64,000 nucleotides of DNA, taken from the NCBI RefSeq assembly GCF_037042905.1, contig NC_087249.1, positions 49,630,901 through 49,694,900 on the forward strand. Direction: 5' to 3'. Origin of the DNA: Lytechinus pictus. Taxonomy: Eukaryota > Echinodermata > Echinoidea > Temnopleuroida > Toxopneustidae. Positions 50,501 through 61,149 of the stretch are shown here, in pieces. A model generated the notes under the pieces. It saw nothing but the letters and a program-made list of their open reading frames with translations. It made no database searches and was not told the DNA's origin. The position numbers were made by a program, and so were the translations under genes. Each line of letters opens with the position of its first letter. Within the stretch, counting starts at the first letter, position 1.

Positions 50501-51900
50501 TCAAAATTTGACAATCATAAGGACGGTTGCCCCGCCCCCCCCCCCCCCCCCCCCCCCCCCCATGTATGATACGTATGTACCGCGGTCGAGACCACTTCAG
50601 CCTAAATTTCCGTTCCATATAGCATCATCAATTTAGAAAGCCATAGAAATTCCTATTTTTCCCCGTTCGAGACCCTCAAATTTGTGGTTTGTCGTGCATG
50701 CCCATCGTGATCTACTCAGCCCGATATGCGATATGAATCTAGCAAGACCCGCGCGTGCTTTTTTTTCGGCTGCTACTACATAGCCGCTACCATGCTGCGA
50801 TTGCAATGAGTTCTGGAGACCCCCATTTTTATGTGGTCAGTTCCAAAGCATTGCATTTTTAGCAATTGTTGATCCAAGAACCGTTCCGGAGACCCCCATT
50901 TTAAGACTAAGATTTAGGTCCAGAGCCCCCCTTTTTTCGACTTTGGTGTGGCACATAGGTATCATGTTATAATTCGAGTAGACCCCAGGGGTCGCCCCAA
51001 CGCCGGGGCATAAAGCTATTTCGTTAAATTTTATTTTGATCATCGAACATTATGTGGTCGAAGGTAAAAATACTGAAGATATTTATATTCCTATCTAAAT
51101 TTTACGCAAACAAATTTATCTCAATTGTTCCCAACAGGTCATTTGATGTGGATTTATAAGGGTAAGACATTGTTACCCGGTTTCCCGCGCTCTGTCCGGT
51201 CCCGGAACATGCCGGGTCGCGTGGATGCCGCCCTCCACTTCCGGGCCTACAACAAAACTTATTTCTTCCGGGGGCCATACGTTTGGCGCTATGATGAAAA
51301 GAGAGAATACGTTGATGGTGGATTTCCGAGATTGACGAAAGATGTCTTCGCGGGGGTTCAGACGCCCGTCAATGCAGCGTTCCAATATACTGATAGTAAG
51401 TAGGCCTTCACCTCGATCAGCCCCCTCTCCCCCCCCCCCAAAAAAAAAAGAACAAGGAGGAGGGGGAGGAGGAGAATGATTGAGTTCATCGCATTTACAT
51501 GTGCACCCCGAAGTATATGAATTAAATAAATGAATGAATAAACATAAAAATAAATAAATAAATGAATATGCGAATGAACAAAAAATAAATGAATAAATAT
51601 TCAAAGATAAATAAATAATGAAAATAAGAAATGAACAAGATACGAATAGTTTAAAAATGAGAAGAAATGTTTTTACATGCACCCCTTCTTCAGATCAATA
51701 TTTTAATTACCATCATGTTTTCCTTTCTTTTCTATGTAGAAAATCTTTATTTCCTCCAACGTAAGAAGTACCAAAAATACAGCACGGAACACCGAAGCGC
51801 CGATCCCGGATATCCGCGGTACTTTGGCGAGGATTTCATCATGTGCACAACCAAAAACTATAGGTCTGATAAATCTAAACAGGCTAAAGTCAAACAATGA
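44207..51900 (+). CDS. Secreted matrix metalloproteinase, furin-type, seven exons (first exon not found)
   Basis: A zinc endopeptidase of the MMP (matrixin, M10A) family, expected to be secreted and to cut extracellular matrix. Exons: 44207-44592, 45076-45383, 45855-46022, 46707-46807, 47925-48069, 51138-51395, 51740-51900, all with AG/GT borders and consistent phases, giving 508 residues. Seen in order: propeptide with cysteine switch PRCGQADPD (Cys73), an acidic stretch, a basic convertase site RRRHKR (108-113), catalytic domain from Tyr114, zinc motif [11 protein letters not shown] (241-251), Met-turn Met259, a short hinge, and four hemopexin blades between Cys303 and Cys491. A short basic tail ends the protein, with no membrane segment or GPI signal. 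The signal-peptide exon must lie upstream. By family knowledge it resembles sea urchin MMPs and hatching-enzyme relatives, and the exact orthologue cannot be named. Confidence 0.95.
45076..45383 (+). CDS. MMP exon: N-terminal half of the catalytic domain
   Basis: It completes the split Arg codon of ITYR and reads [15 protein letters not shown], then [13 protein letters not shown]. The structural zinc and calcium ligands are visible: HGD (His187, Asp189), the calcium-loop [12 protein letters not shown] (His202) and VHFDDSE (His218). The acidic [11 protein letters not shown] segment is longer than usual before the DIYVSF strand. Donor TCGG|GTATGT. Confidence 0.95.
45384..45854 (+). other. MMP intron 2
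   Basis: Intronic sequence with a CT-rich TTCTTCCTCC stretch near 45630-45695. No other feature seen. Intron 1 (44593-45075) is likewise featureless. Confidence 0.8.
45855..46022 (+). CDS. MMP exon: catalytic zinc site and Met-turn
   Basis: It reads [20 protein letters not shown] with the three zinc-binding histidines (241, 245, 251) and the catalytic Glu242. TMGSIMVP (Met259 of the Met-turn) and the final helix [12 protein letters not shown] follow. Every residue needed for activity is present. It is preceded by a TTCTTGATGCAG acceptor and ends at G|GTAAGT. Confidence 0.97.
46023..46706 (+). other. MMP intron 3 with a decayed MITE
   Basis: The left third (46060-46290) carries many GGTGTT and AACACC words in both orientations, typical of a degraded palindromic repeat. 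A poly-C/CT tract precedes the acceptor. Confidence 0.55.
46707..46807 (+). CDS. MMP exon: hinge and start of hemopexin blade I
   Basis: The hinge is short ([14 protein letters not shown]), followed by Cys303, one partner of the disulfide that closes the hemopexin propeller. [15 protein letters not shown] then gives the first blade. The acceptor follows a CT-rich tract ending TTTTCAG and the donor is AGA|GTAAGA. Confidence 0.9.
47162..47233 (-). tRNA. tRNA-Gly(UCC)
   Basis: On the minus strand a complete 72-base tRNA folds. The acceptor GCGTTGG pairs with CCAACGC with discriminator A. The anticodon loop CTTCCAA gives UCC, and the stem GTTGC/GCAAT has one G-U pair. The T arm is CCGGGTTCGACTCCCGG. 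The A box TGGTATAGCGG and B box GGTTCGACTCC are intact, and eight T residues follow within three bases of the 3' end as the RNA polymerase III terminator. It is very close to animal tRNA-Gly(UCC) genes. It lies antisense in intron 4 of the metalloproteinase gene. Confidence 0.96.
47925..48069 (+). CDS. MMP exon: hemopexin blades I-II
   Basis: [11 protein letters not shown] finishes blade I, then [20 protein letters not shown] begins blade II and ends HIVALK. Rich in Lys and Arg. Entry phase 0, exit phase 1 at AAAG|GTGAGC. ORFs running past 48069 read intron. Confidence 0.92.
48225..48805. mobile_element. Palindromic MITE flanked by TTAA, copy 2 (MMP intron 5)
   Basis: The left end AGGTCAAGTCCACC and right end (reverse complement) AGGACAAGTCTACC are inverted, with further pairing of TTATTTGAATAAA-type and AAATTTCAACAAAATCGGAT-type segments along about 250-bp arms. 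TTAA lies on both sides (48221-48224, 48806-48809). The layout and size match the element at 16237-16821, though the arm sequences differ, so they are related types rather than one family. Confidence 0.85.
48925..50113. mobile_element. hAT-like element 2, carrying a tandem array (MMP intron 5)
   Basis: The left end CACTGGCGTAAATCC and right end (reverse complement) CACTGGCGTAAATCCC are near-identical terminal inverted repeats, resembling the CAGTGGCG-type ends of hAT elements. ATAGAATG on both sides (48917-48924, 50114-50121) is an exact 8-bp target duplication. No transposase is present. A second terminus-like CAGTGGCGTACC near 49034 hints at a nested insertion. Inside is the GCGAGCGCGAAGCGCGAGC array, inverted relative to the one at 14295-15512. 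Confidence 0.88.
49180..49760 (-). repeat. Tandem array with GCGAGCGCGAAGCGCGAGC core
   Basis: About six units spaced roughly 105-115 bases. Cores ATGCGAGCGCGAAGCGCGAG or variants lie near 49187, 49290, 49395, 49506, 49618 and 49732 (last ones degenerate). Between them CATATCTCACTAATC-like and GGAATTCATTAAGAGCA-like words recur, so the whole unit, not only the core, is repeated. It is the reverse-orientation relative of the array at 14295-15512. Confidence 0.85.
50535..50561 (+). repeat. 27-base poly-C run
   Basis: An uninterrupted C homopolymer, the longest of many C or G runs of 8-17 in the window. It lies in intron 5 of the metalloproteinase gene. Confidence 0.9.
51138..51395 (+). CDS. 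MMP exon: hemopexin blades II-III
   Basis: It begins [20 protein letters not shown] (end of blade II). Blade III follows as [19 protein letters not shown] with VWRYDEK, and the exon ends [10 protein letters not shown], the first strand of blade IV. Acceptor CCCAACAG, donor ATA|GTAAGT. G+C in codon third positions is much higher than in the flanking introns. Confidence 0.94.
51740..51900 (+). CDS. MMP terminal exon: hemopexin blade IV and stop
   Basis: [14 protein letters not shown] finishes the propeller, then [13 protein letters not shown] brings Cys491, the disulfide partner of Cys303. A 17-residue basic tail follows and a TGA ends at 51900. Lack of a hydrophobic segment argues for a soluble secreted enzyme. 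No convincing AATAAA lies just downstream, and the first I noticed is near 52807. Confidence 0.93.
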
Positions 51901-53569
51901 TTGGTATCGATAACTCAGAACGATAAACCTTCTACACTCATCGGTCAATCGGGTATTTCTTTTACCGGTTTATGACACATTGCTCGGTTCATCTTTGAAC
52001 CGAATAAGAGGTAATTCTCTTCTGGTATTGTGACCCATAGATACTATCTTGGACACAATACAGAAGAGAAGATACGAAACAGGTCAGGGAAAAGTGCCCG
52101 CGTGATGTCAATTTTCTTCAAGTGCCTGGGAGACCCGTGTGGCCGACCCATTGGAATTTTATCGTCAACTTTACATTATGAAGGCTTCTGGTCTATTTTT
52201 AAGTATTTTTTTTCTAAAGAAGATTATGTCAGTTTTATACACTTGACCTCTCTCCCGATCTATCCATGTCTCCGCCCTTTCCTCGAGTTACTTGTTGATG
52301 TCGATAATGTTGTTGCTGATGTGCTGTTGCTGCTGTTGTTGTTAGTGTTGTTGGTGTTGTTTCGTAAGTTCCTCTATCTCTACTTATGTGGGCTATCGCT
52401 ATTGTCAGTGAAATCATTTGCTATGTGGCCAGACCGAACGCACTCGGAAGCCAGACTCGTGTTTTTTCCCCCCATCATTCATCATTCAACTTGAAATCTA
52501 TAATTTCTATTCTGGGAAAATAAGAATTGTGTCTTCCAAAGCATCAAGTCTTTTTTAATTCATCTCTACCATCAATCTTGATTTCAATCTCCTAAAAGAA
52601 AATACCTTCATCGTAAACAGGTAAATCATCTTTTCCCCCGTCCATGGAGAAATGTCCCTGGCCCTTCCTCACATTCAGTTTTTTTTTCTCTTTTTCACCC
52701 CCCCCCCCCCGACAGCCTACACAAAGGTGGGCTTAATTGTAACATTTACTCAGGAAGATAAAGAGCGGGGGTGCTCAAGGGGGCCCTCATTTATCTGCTC
52801 ATATCGTAATAAAATTAATATTGAAAGCCTATATTGATCGGGGGAAGAGTCATAGCTGTTGTGCACCCATTTGAGCTACACCCCAAATGTATTAATGCAT
52901 GTTCTCATTCGTAGTGAAGCTCCAATTATTGATGTCACCCCCTCCCTGTTAACAGAGGCTTTGATCCTGGGGGCAAGGGTGATCGCCCCATGAAAATATT
53001 TAGGGAGATTACACATCGATTTGCCACCCCACCCCATAATTTGAACAACTTGAAAAACTATAATATGCAATGCAAATATATATTGAAAAAAACCAATGGA
53101 AAGCACAATGAAATCATTAGGCCTAAACATGGCATAAAAATACATTTAAAAAACTTGTCAATTTTTCGGTGCGCTTTACGCAGAAATTGCTGTAATGTAA
53201 TTTGGAGAGCGCACCGAAAATTTTTGATTTTTTTTCAGTTTTGCCCCCCCCCCCCTTACCAAACGTGGACCGACGCCCCTTCCCGTTAAATATTACATTG
53301 TTACCAATGCAAGTACATCATTGATAACAAGATGTACCTTCCAGAGGTCACTTGAACTTTTAAAACGCCATGTAGGTCTTCGACTTCAAGGTTTTTTTTT
53401 GTCATGCCGTTGACTGGCTGTTTTGAAGATTTTTTTTATCAAGCCTTGCTGCTTCCTTGCCCTTCATCACCCGTCACGTTTTGGCGAAAGATTTATTCAA
53501 AGAGAAACAATATTTTAATGGAGAGCCTGCATCGTCTGCTCATTGTGAAAACAGGGAGATTTTGCAATT
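51901..53569. other. 3' flank of the MMP gene and intergenic sequence
   Basis: Probable 3' untranslated sequence directly after the stop, then anonymous DNA with a TTG-rich tract near 52308-52360 and poly-C near 52699 and 53245. A hairpin near 53158-53226 pairs TTTTTCGGTGCGCT with AGCGCACCGAAAA. The 154-codon ORF at 52030 has no recognisable domain. Confidence 0.5.
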
Positions 53570-53825
53570 ACAACGGGAACAGTTTCCGCAACGTGGTAAA
53601 TCTATTGAAAATGCATCAAATCACAATAGACAGCTGAGAGGCCTTTGTCGAAAATTGGTTCGAAGCTGACAAAAAATTGATATATGCCTTTTGTCCAGAG
53701 TCACGGACGAAACTGCTCTTTCGGTTCACTGGTTTTCGACAAAGACCTCTTTGTCATGAAACGCTTTTGGCAATAGATTCTCTGCGTTCCAGAAGGCGTC
53801 TGTGTATTGGTTGCGAAAACTCAAT
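53570..53825. repeat. Palindromic MITE, family B, copy 4
   Basis: The arms GAGGCCTTTGTCGAAAATTG and GGTTTTCGACAAAGACCTC are complementary around GTCACGGACGAAACTGCTC. Outer sequence TCTGTGTATTGGTTGCGAAA pairs loosely with the left flank. Confidence 0.7.
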
Positions 53826-53849
53826 AACGGGGGAGAGTTCACACAGGAT

Positions 53850-54390
53850 TTTCTTAGCCCCGGACTATCGCTAACCCCGTACTATCCTTAACCCCGTACT
53901 ATTTTTTTTCCTTTTTACACATGCCAAATTGTTATTGCTAACCCCGGATAAGGAATACTTGCTTTTCACACACGAAACTCGCTAACCCCGGACTAGTGGT
54001 TTTTGTCGATCATTCGTAGTACAAGTACTTCACTCGTACCTTTTTACACACGCTACAATTTCCTTAACCCCGTACTATAGGTGGGGCCAAATTGCCATTT
54101 AGCCCCACCTATAGTCATGATAGTACGGGGTTAAGCTTAGCCCACTTTCGTTTTACACTAGCGATCTTAACCCCGTACTATCGCTCTTAGCACCGCAATT
54201 GCTGGGATAACCCTGCTTTTTTGCAGGGCCAAATAATCCCGTACTAAAGGTGGGGTTAGCCCACTTTGCAAAAATGCTGTGTAAAAAGAAAGTGGGCTAA
54301 GCTTAACCCCGTACTATAGGTGGGGCTAAATGGCAATTTAGCCCCACCTATAGTACGGGGTTAAGGAAATTTTAGCGTGTGTAAAAAGGG
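53850..54390. repeat. Cluster of TTAACCCCGTACTAT motifs in both orientations
   Basis: The motif TTAACCCCGTACTAT or close variants (GCTAACCCCGGACTA, AATCCCGTACTA) occurs about eight times directly and twice inverted in 540 bases. Two hairpins are nearly perfect: 54063-54136 and 54304-54365. Each pairs CTTAACCCCGTACTATAGGT with its complement, with an inner GTGGGGCTAAATGG-type stem. TTTTTACACACG-like words also recur in both directions. Other inverted pairs are AGCCCACTTT and AAAGTGGGCT. No gene. Confidence 0.85.
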
Positions 54391-54696
54391 TAGAAGACTC
54401 TTGATGGTCGGAGGGGGCGTATAATACCGAAACCCGTTCCCTAATATATCCTACCCCTCCAAATTAATATGATTTAAAATCACGAATTGACGGTGCTTCA
54501 TTTCGTTATTCGTTGTATCAAATTCTTCAGTTTTTGTACCAATTAAATTAAATCAATTCAGGTTCATCTATTCACAACACAATCATTAAAATTAACTCTT
54601 GATATTATGGATGATAAACAAGCATTCTCATGTTTACTATTTCTACTTGTGAATACTATTCTGTGAAAAACGCTGTTTAAAATTTCGAGCACGTTG

Positions 54697-54822
54697 TTTA
54701 AGCCCATCACTCTAGCAACTATTGTTTAAACTTATTTAACAGCTGTTTAAACTTTTGAAACAAATTGTTTACAATTACGAGAATAGTTTTAACAACTTGT
54801 TTTTAGAGTGACAGGCTTAAAC
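54697..54822. repeat. Palindromic MITE, ~126 bp
   Basis: GTTTAAGCCCATCACTCTAG and TAGAGTGACAGGCTTAAAC are diverged inverted repeats around an AT-rich centre with several TGTTTAAAC words. A related unlisted patch of such words lies near 55480-55545. Confidence 0.5.
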
Positions 54823-57514
54823 CATAGAGCTATTAATATCTTCATGCTTAAACAATGTGCTATTTTGTACTATGTATTTTTTTTCGAAGTGATATTAGTG
54901 ATTTTTTAGATTGAAATCCATTCTCGGACTCCCAAGTCATAATGTTATCTCGGCGAATGTGATCTGAGTAATGCAGTGCTATATTTGCACTGTAGTAATT
55001 CTACATTTTATTTTCAAAGAGTGTGTGATATCATGGATATTATGCTTGGAAATTTATTGATAAACAATATTGCCTGAATTGGCGACACCTCAAATTTGTA
55101 ATTATCATTATTGGATTGTTGGTGATGAAACGTTATACATTCGTAATAGTAATAAAGACTGATTCATACAAGTCAGGATAATACTACAAATTACTTTATG
55201 ATTATGATAATTGGGGTCCGACCGCTAGTCTTAAGGACCGCTATTCATAATGTCCACTATTCACCATTCATGATCATAGGAAAAGAGGCACTGTTTTCAT
55301 TAAAATTGTCATTATCCATACCAGTATTGGATCGCTATTCATAATTAAAGAAGGGTCGTTATTCATAATGAAATAAAATGATCTTCATGATAAAAAAAAC
55401 TAATCTGACTATATACAGACCCTTTTCTCGTATTATGACATGGGCTTTTCTTCCAATGCATAGTAAAACGCTATTTAAACTTTTATTCAACGCTGTTTAC
55501 TATAATTATGAACATTGCAGTAATTGTTTAAACAACAAGACAGTTTTCGATATTTTAACCAACAAATTTTAATTTCTGATATTTTAATTTTAAGCAGTGT
55601 TTTACTGAGTAATTGATGATGGATATGACTATTTTCTTCTGCCATGACAAGCAAACGTTATTCATTATGCCTATTTTGAAAAGAGGTCCTTAGTGTCAAT
55701 CAATGTACATTATGATTAGCGAATCTTTCTCGATTTTTTATGAGTAACAACTCGATTTGGGATAATTTTATGAATAGCGTTCATTATGATTAATGAAGCA
55801 ACACATTATCATGATTATGGCAAACAAGATGTAGCGTCTCGTCTGCTATAAAATGTGTTTCATTATTTGTCCAATTTTCAATTTAGATAAGCCAGGATAA
55901 ATTTATAATTATTATTAAATTCATTTATTCCATTTCAAACATAAGACAAAGTAATATGATTCGGATACAAATTTAAGGAAAGCAGTATAAAATAGAGCAT
56001 GATTATGGACAATTAATGTAAATGACTATTGAGGGGATCCACGATGAATTCTATGTGTGGTCCCTTTATTATAGGGGCTGTATGACGATTGATTGATTGA
56101 TTGATTTGTAAGGTATTATAACAGGTACAAGCACAACATAAAATGTCAAAATACCTTGAAAGGATAGCCCATGAAAGACAACTATTAATACATTATTTTG
56201 AATAAAATATAAATCACAGGTTTGGTGATAAAAATCGTGTAAATATTGTATGAAATTAATATCGATGAGCACTGAAAACCTCGTGTAAACTGTATTATGT
56301 AAATCTTATTTGCACTGTCAATAAGCATAAGAACGAGTGGAGTACAGTATATTTAGTTTGTATTTTGTTTAGTCTTCGTAGTTAGTAGATAATATATTCA
56401 TCAGCTTCAGTGTTTCGATTATAATATGAGAATTTAACTTTAAATTTATCGTTCTGAAATATATTACTTTTTATCAAAAATAAGGTATGAAACATTGAAT
56501 CTTTTCTGAAATCTTTTATTTAAACTGCTGTCCTATACGATACTTTTTTTTACGAAACGTAAATCATGCATTGTTTTGAAATTTGTTTCTTTTTAGAGAA
56601 AACTTTTCGAAAGGCTTTTTTCCCTTGATGATTGAGAGGAGAACTTATTGAATTTTAAGTGGTTAACCTAAACTCGGAAAGTATCCTTCTTAGTTTTGTT
56701 TACTTTGTTTTAAATGTTCGTATTTTGTTATTATAAATCATTCAGGGAACTTCATCATGTTAAAGCAGCGCAATAAGACCACTGACGAAGTCACGATGAC
56801 ATGAAAAAGACGTAGTGAATCGATGAATAAATAAATGAATTATGAAATAAACCGATTATGGGGGAAAGCAAAATGCAATGAGAATATTAGCCCATACAAA
56901 AATGTAAAATATGACATAGCAACTATATGCTGCATTTAAACAATTTCATTAAACAAAACGGGTTTTTAACGGTCGATTAAAGTTTATCCAACATGATTGT
57001 GTAGTCTTCCAATATGATGTAAACGGCGTTGAACGTGTGGGGGAATTTGTATCGAATGAAATAATTGTTACTCTGTAAGCAGGTACGGGAAGATCGTATA
57101 TGGTTAAGAATAAGTGTAAGTTTCTTATTAAAAAAATAAATGAATTTGATGTACATGTGATTTTATTGTTTTCTTTGTGTGTGTGAGTGTGTATATTTTT
57201 TAAATATTGGTTTCTTCATTTTGTTTCTGCAGTGGCCGCGAATGTGAGCCAAAACAGACTTGATGGGGGCATAATGTGGAAAAAAATAGCCTCTTTAAAA
57301 TGAACATCCAATTTGTGATAGAGTGTGACATATTGAACAATTAATATCACATTTCACCCCTTTCCTGTACCGTTTTTGTTGTTGTTGTTGTTGTTCTCCA
57401 GGGGGGGGGGGGTGGATCAGGATGGGATCAAAGTGATGGGTTGCCGGGATGGCCGGGTTCGGAGATGTGAGAGAAGGGAAAATAGAGAGAAGGAAAGAGA
57501 GCTGAGAGACATGT

Positions 57515-57552
57515 GAGAGGGAGAGAGAGAGAGAGAGAAAGAAAGAAAGAAA
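57515..57552 (+). repeat. (GA)n and (GAAA)n microsatellite
   Basis: GAGAGAGAGAGAGAGA is followed by several GAAA units within a purine-rich stretch from about 57465. Confidence 0.9.
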
Positions 57553-57973
57553 TTCCGACAGGGGAGAGGGTGAGAAGGAGAGGGCGGATTGGCGGATTTT
57601 ATATGACGGCCATCAGAACACGGAAAGTTAATTGATACAAAACAACTTTCACCGTGAAGAAAATTATAGTGCTAAAATGTGCCTAGACCAAAGAGATATT
57701 GACAATGAAAAAGAAATCTTTGGCTTTTGAATGAGGGCAATAAATAAGGATCAATCCGGAAAGAATGACCCTTAATCATCAAAAATAACTTTTAGAATTC
57801 TTTGTTTTGCTGCATGAGTTGGCCTATATGGACATGCAGTGCGCTGCGTGTACTGTAGTAATTTACATGAAAAAGTAAACTGCGAGTTTTCTTTGTGTAG
57901 GATAACAAGAGATGGCGCTGTTCACAATCGATAGCGGTTTTTACATTCGATTGCGATTTTCGATACTTTGACC

Positions 57974-57994
57974 ATGGGTCGTAATAGGTCCATG
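57974..57994. mobile_element. 21-bp palindromic insertion, hAT-like ends
   Basis: A 21-base segment starting ATGGGTCG and ending AGGTCCATG is flanked on both sides by CTTTGACC (57966-57973, 57995-58002). Its ends are near-complementary and the GGTCCATG end matches the elements at 17190-17292 and 37889-37921. It may be a drastically deleted member of that family or a footprint-like relic. Because it is so short, chance cannot be excluded. Confidence 0.4.
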
Positions 57995-59310
57995 CTTTGA
58001 CCAAGGACCTACTAGTATTTGGTTCTGAACAATATAGGCACCTAAGACCGCCACTTTCGGTAGTCGCATTTTTATAAGGGCAAAATTTTTGTTTTTAAAT
58101 GAAAAGTTGAAGGCTTTGGAAAAAAAAAAAGCTAGACTGCAGTCAGGCACAGATCAAGAGGAGGGTAAACGATGTCGTACCAGGCTTTGGTGAGCCAAAA
58201 TAAGGATTCTTTTTGACGGATTCCGGAAATAAGCAAGGGAAGTATTATTCTCGTTGCTAATGTTATTTTAGGGGGTAAGAATAAAGGGTAATTTTCAGTA
58301 TTTTTTTCTTTTGGTGACTGTGGTCAAAGTGTTATCTTTTCGGAATGAGATCCCTTTTCTCAGTCTTAACTGTGACAATTTTCTTTAGTGTCATTAAAAA
58401 AAACCAGATTTTTTTGTACATGCATCGGCCAATGCATGGGCATGCCGTCAAAGCTGAGTTGCCGCTCACTGATTGAATGAAAGGTGAGAATTCTTCATTG
58501 GTGATTGGTGGCGATGCTGATTTCTAGGTGACCTCCGATGACCTCCTAATTTGGAGGGATATGGGAAGAAATAGGCCTATACCGTCATTGCAAAGTTGAG
58601 TGAAGATGAATTTGCATATAAAAAAAATTGCATGTAACTAATTGCAAACCCACCACAGAGAAGTTTACCCTGATGACAACCAGTTTACATTGGGTTTGAT
58701 GTAAAAGCAGACAAAAATATTGCAGAAAAATATCGGCACTCCTATAAAAAAAAATTTTATGATGATCCTTCAAGGAATAAAAAGAGCTATGAATTTCTTG
58801 TGAAAGAAGGCAAAATCCAGACTGGTATGTGGTATCAGAGTTTATTCCAAGAAAACCAACAGCCTCGCTGTGGAACACAAGTGATAAAAATACATTTGTA
58901 AATACATATTGATAAAAAAATGACTTAAGTACTGCATTAATTCCAATTTCCATGTCATCAGTTGTTTCTATAAACAGGTTATACAATATGGTTATAAGTC
59001 ACAAAATGCCATATATTATTCCTACATGCACACATGAGGGTTGAGCAAAATATATATATATATCTAAAATATAACCCCATCACATTGCAGTATGAATATA
59101 TCAATTTAAAATAGTTCCTGGAGACATTGCATAATAACATGACATCTTTTATTGCAATAAAATAATTCCGATAAAAAATAAACTCACCGCCCACACTTAC
59201 CCATTCCTCTAGCTGTCCTTTATAGGCATATACATACAAGCATTTATATCATTTATTGAAAACCATGCATGTGTTGAGCTAAATAGGAAAAAAATGAACA
59301 TCATGGACCA

Positions 59311-59466
59311 GGGGAGTGTTTCATGAAAGGACATGTCTGACGTTTTATCCAAGTCCCATTTTATCCGACAGTTACCATAGGTGCAGTGCTTGTCAGCCAA
59401 TCAGAATAAAGGAAAGATGTCAGATCTGACAACTTGTCAGACAAAAATATTGATGAAACGCTCCCC
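59311..59466. repeat. MITE with GTTTCATGAAA-type ends, 156 bp
   Basis: The left end GGGGAGTGTTTCATGAAAGG and the right end (reverse complement) GGGGAGCGTTTCATCAA are terminal inverted repeats. Inside, TGTCTGACGTTTT and AACTTGTCAGACA are also complementary. No clear target duplication was seen. The ORF at 59209-59400 overlaps it by chance. Confidence 0.75.
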
Positions 59467-60744
59467 TGATCTGACGGTATTATCGAAAATAATTATGTTA
59501 AACAAAACAATTATTCAAAAAAAAATTACATCAACATAAACCAGTAAAAACTTAACTTGTCACGTTCATGTTATGCTAACCAATCAGATAATGCACTGTG
59601 AAATTATAACAATTGCAAAGTCGGAACTTCAGAGGCATTATAGAATTATTGACTATAATGATCCCATGGCCATGGGCATCATTATTGAGCAATAGTAGAA
59701 CACATAATCAATAATTATTAGTCCATGTCAAGCATAGAGGGATGCTTGAATGCATCCATGGAAGGAATTTTGAAGAAAAAAAAACTATTCATTTTTTTTT
59801 AACTAAGCCAGTTCTGTAAGACCAATAACCGTATAGCCAATTTCACATTTCAACATTTAGATATTTGTGACGTCAATATGAGAGTATAGCTCCCCCGAAA
59901 ATGTCATTATAAATTTTCAGAGCATGCATGTTGTTGTTGTTGTCAGGTTGTTTATTTGGGTTTTAATGCGAAAACATTCAGGTGTGAATATTGATGCTTA
60001 TTTAATTGATAATTCTTATTTTGTGGTTATCTTGGTGTGATAGATTTGTCAGCGCTGCTTTAAATGGAATTCATAGGAGATGACTGCTTATCACAATTGA
60101 ACAGCAGATATTATACTCGGCATACGGGAATGTGCCGCTCTAAAATCATTCAATGAACAACCCCCCTTCCTTCGATCTTGAGTAATTTCTCTTTTTCTCG
60201 ATTGGGAGAAAATTCTTAATATTGGGTACACTTTTTTGCCAAAATTACCCTTAAATCACCCTCCAAACCAAATCTTAGTAGACATGTACAACGCCCCCCC
60301 CCCCCCGTATAGTTCCGAAGCCCGTTCTGAGGACCCTCCTATTTACAATTAGCACGCTCCAAGGCCCCCGTTTTTTGTCTCGCCCGCGGCACACCCCTAC
60401 CACTTTTTAGTCGAGTGCCCCCCCCCCCCACAAAAATCCCCTGAAAAGTGAAAAGGGTGCAAATTAACACAACAACATTTAATTACTCTGCCAATTTGTT
60501 ATGTTGTGAGAATTTTCATACAACACTGAAGACATGCCGAGCAATAAAAAAATCCTTTGGATGACTTTGTAAATATTATTTTTCTCCTGCAACCCTATCT
60601 CTCTCTCCCACTGACATTCTGACTGATCGCGATACTTACCAAACGATACTTTTGTTTATCGTTGAATTGCGCGCGCTCATTTGCAGGTCATCTGGTGGTT
60701 TCCCTTTGCAATTTGCACGCGAGTACCCTTAATTTCGTGCAAAA

Positions 60745-60795
60745 ATGGCTGATTTAGAGGAGAGAGAAGACACCCCTTCACCCCTTGGGAACCCG
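60745..60795 (+). CDS. Putative first coding exon of an unidentified gene
   Basis: An ATG in a good start context (AAAAATGGC) opens MADLEEREDTPSPLGNP and meets a strong splice donor CCCG|GTAAGT after 17 codons in phase 0. The preceding 150 bases are relatively rich in CpG (GCGCGC, GCACGCGAG), as near a promoter. No following exon was identified to 64000, so the protein is unknown. An N-terminal acidic, Pro/Ser-rich peptide does not identify a family. Confidence 0.45.
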
Positions 60796-61149
60796 GTAAG
60801 TAATTGTTAACCATGATGATGCTATTATTGTTTAATTTTGTCGGTTTAAGTTTGTTTTATTTGGTCTTGAACTTAGCGGCGTTTTATTACCCGTCGTCAT
60901 TTTCATTCATTTGTCTTGGTCGGTCCCATGTATTGGTTTGGGTGTAATGTATGTTTTGACATGATAAACACTGAACAAAAGAATTGTGATGACTGAATCT
61001 GATAACAAGATGTTGTTGACATTGATGAAATTGAGAGTTTGATGTTGCCGTTGTTGGAGAGTACTGTAGCTGTTACAGCTAAGCGAACAATGTCATCTCA
61101 AGTCATGATGATAGTACTGATAGGAGACGTCAATTTTTTTCTGATTCTT

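Larger units (their letters stand above)
54823..60744. other. Long anonymous AT-rich region
   Basis: No gene is recognised. Contents: repeated CGCTATTCATAAT words near 55240-55370, a (GA)n/(GAAA)n tract at about 57515-57552, poly-G near 57400, a minimal palindromic insertion at 57974-57994, a MITE at 59311-59466, and poly-C runs near 60294 and 60419. The 133-codon minus-strand ORF at 58585-58986 has no recognisable domain. Confidence 0.45.
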
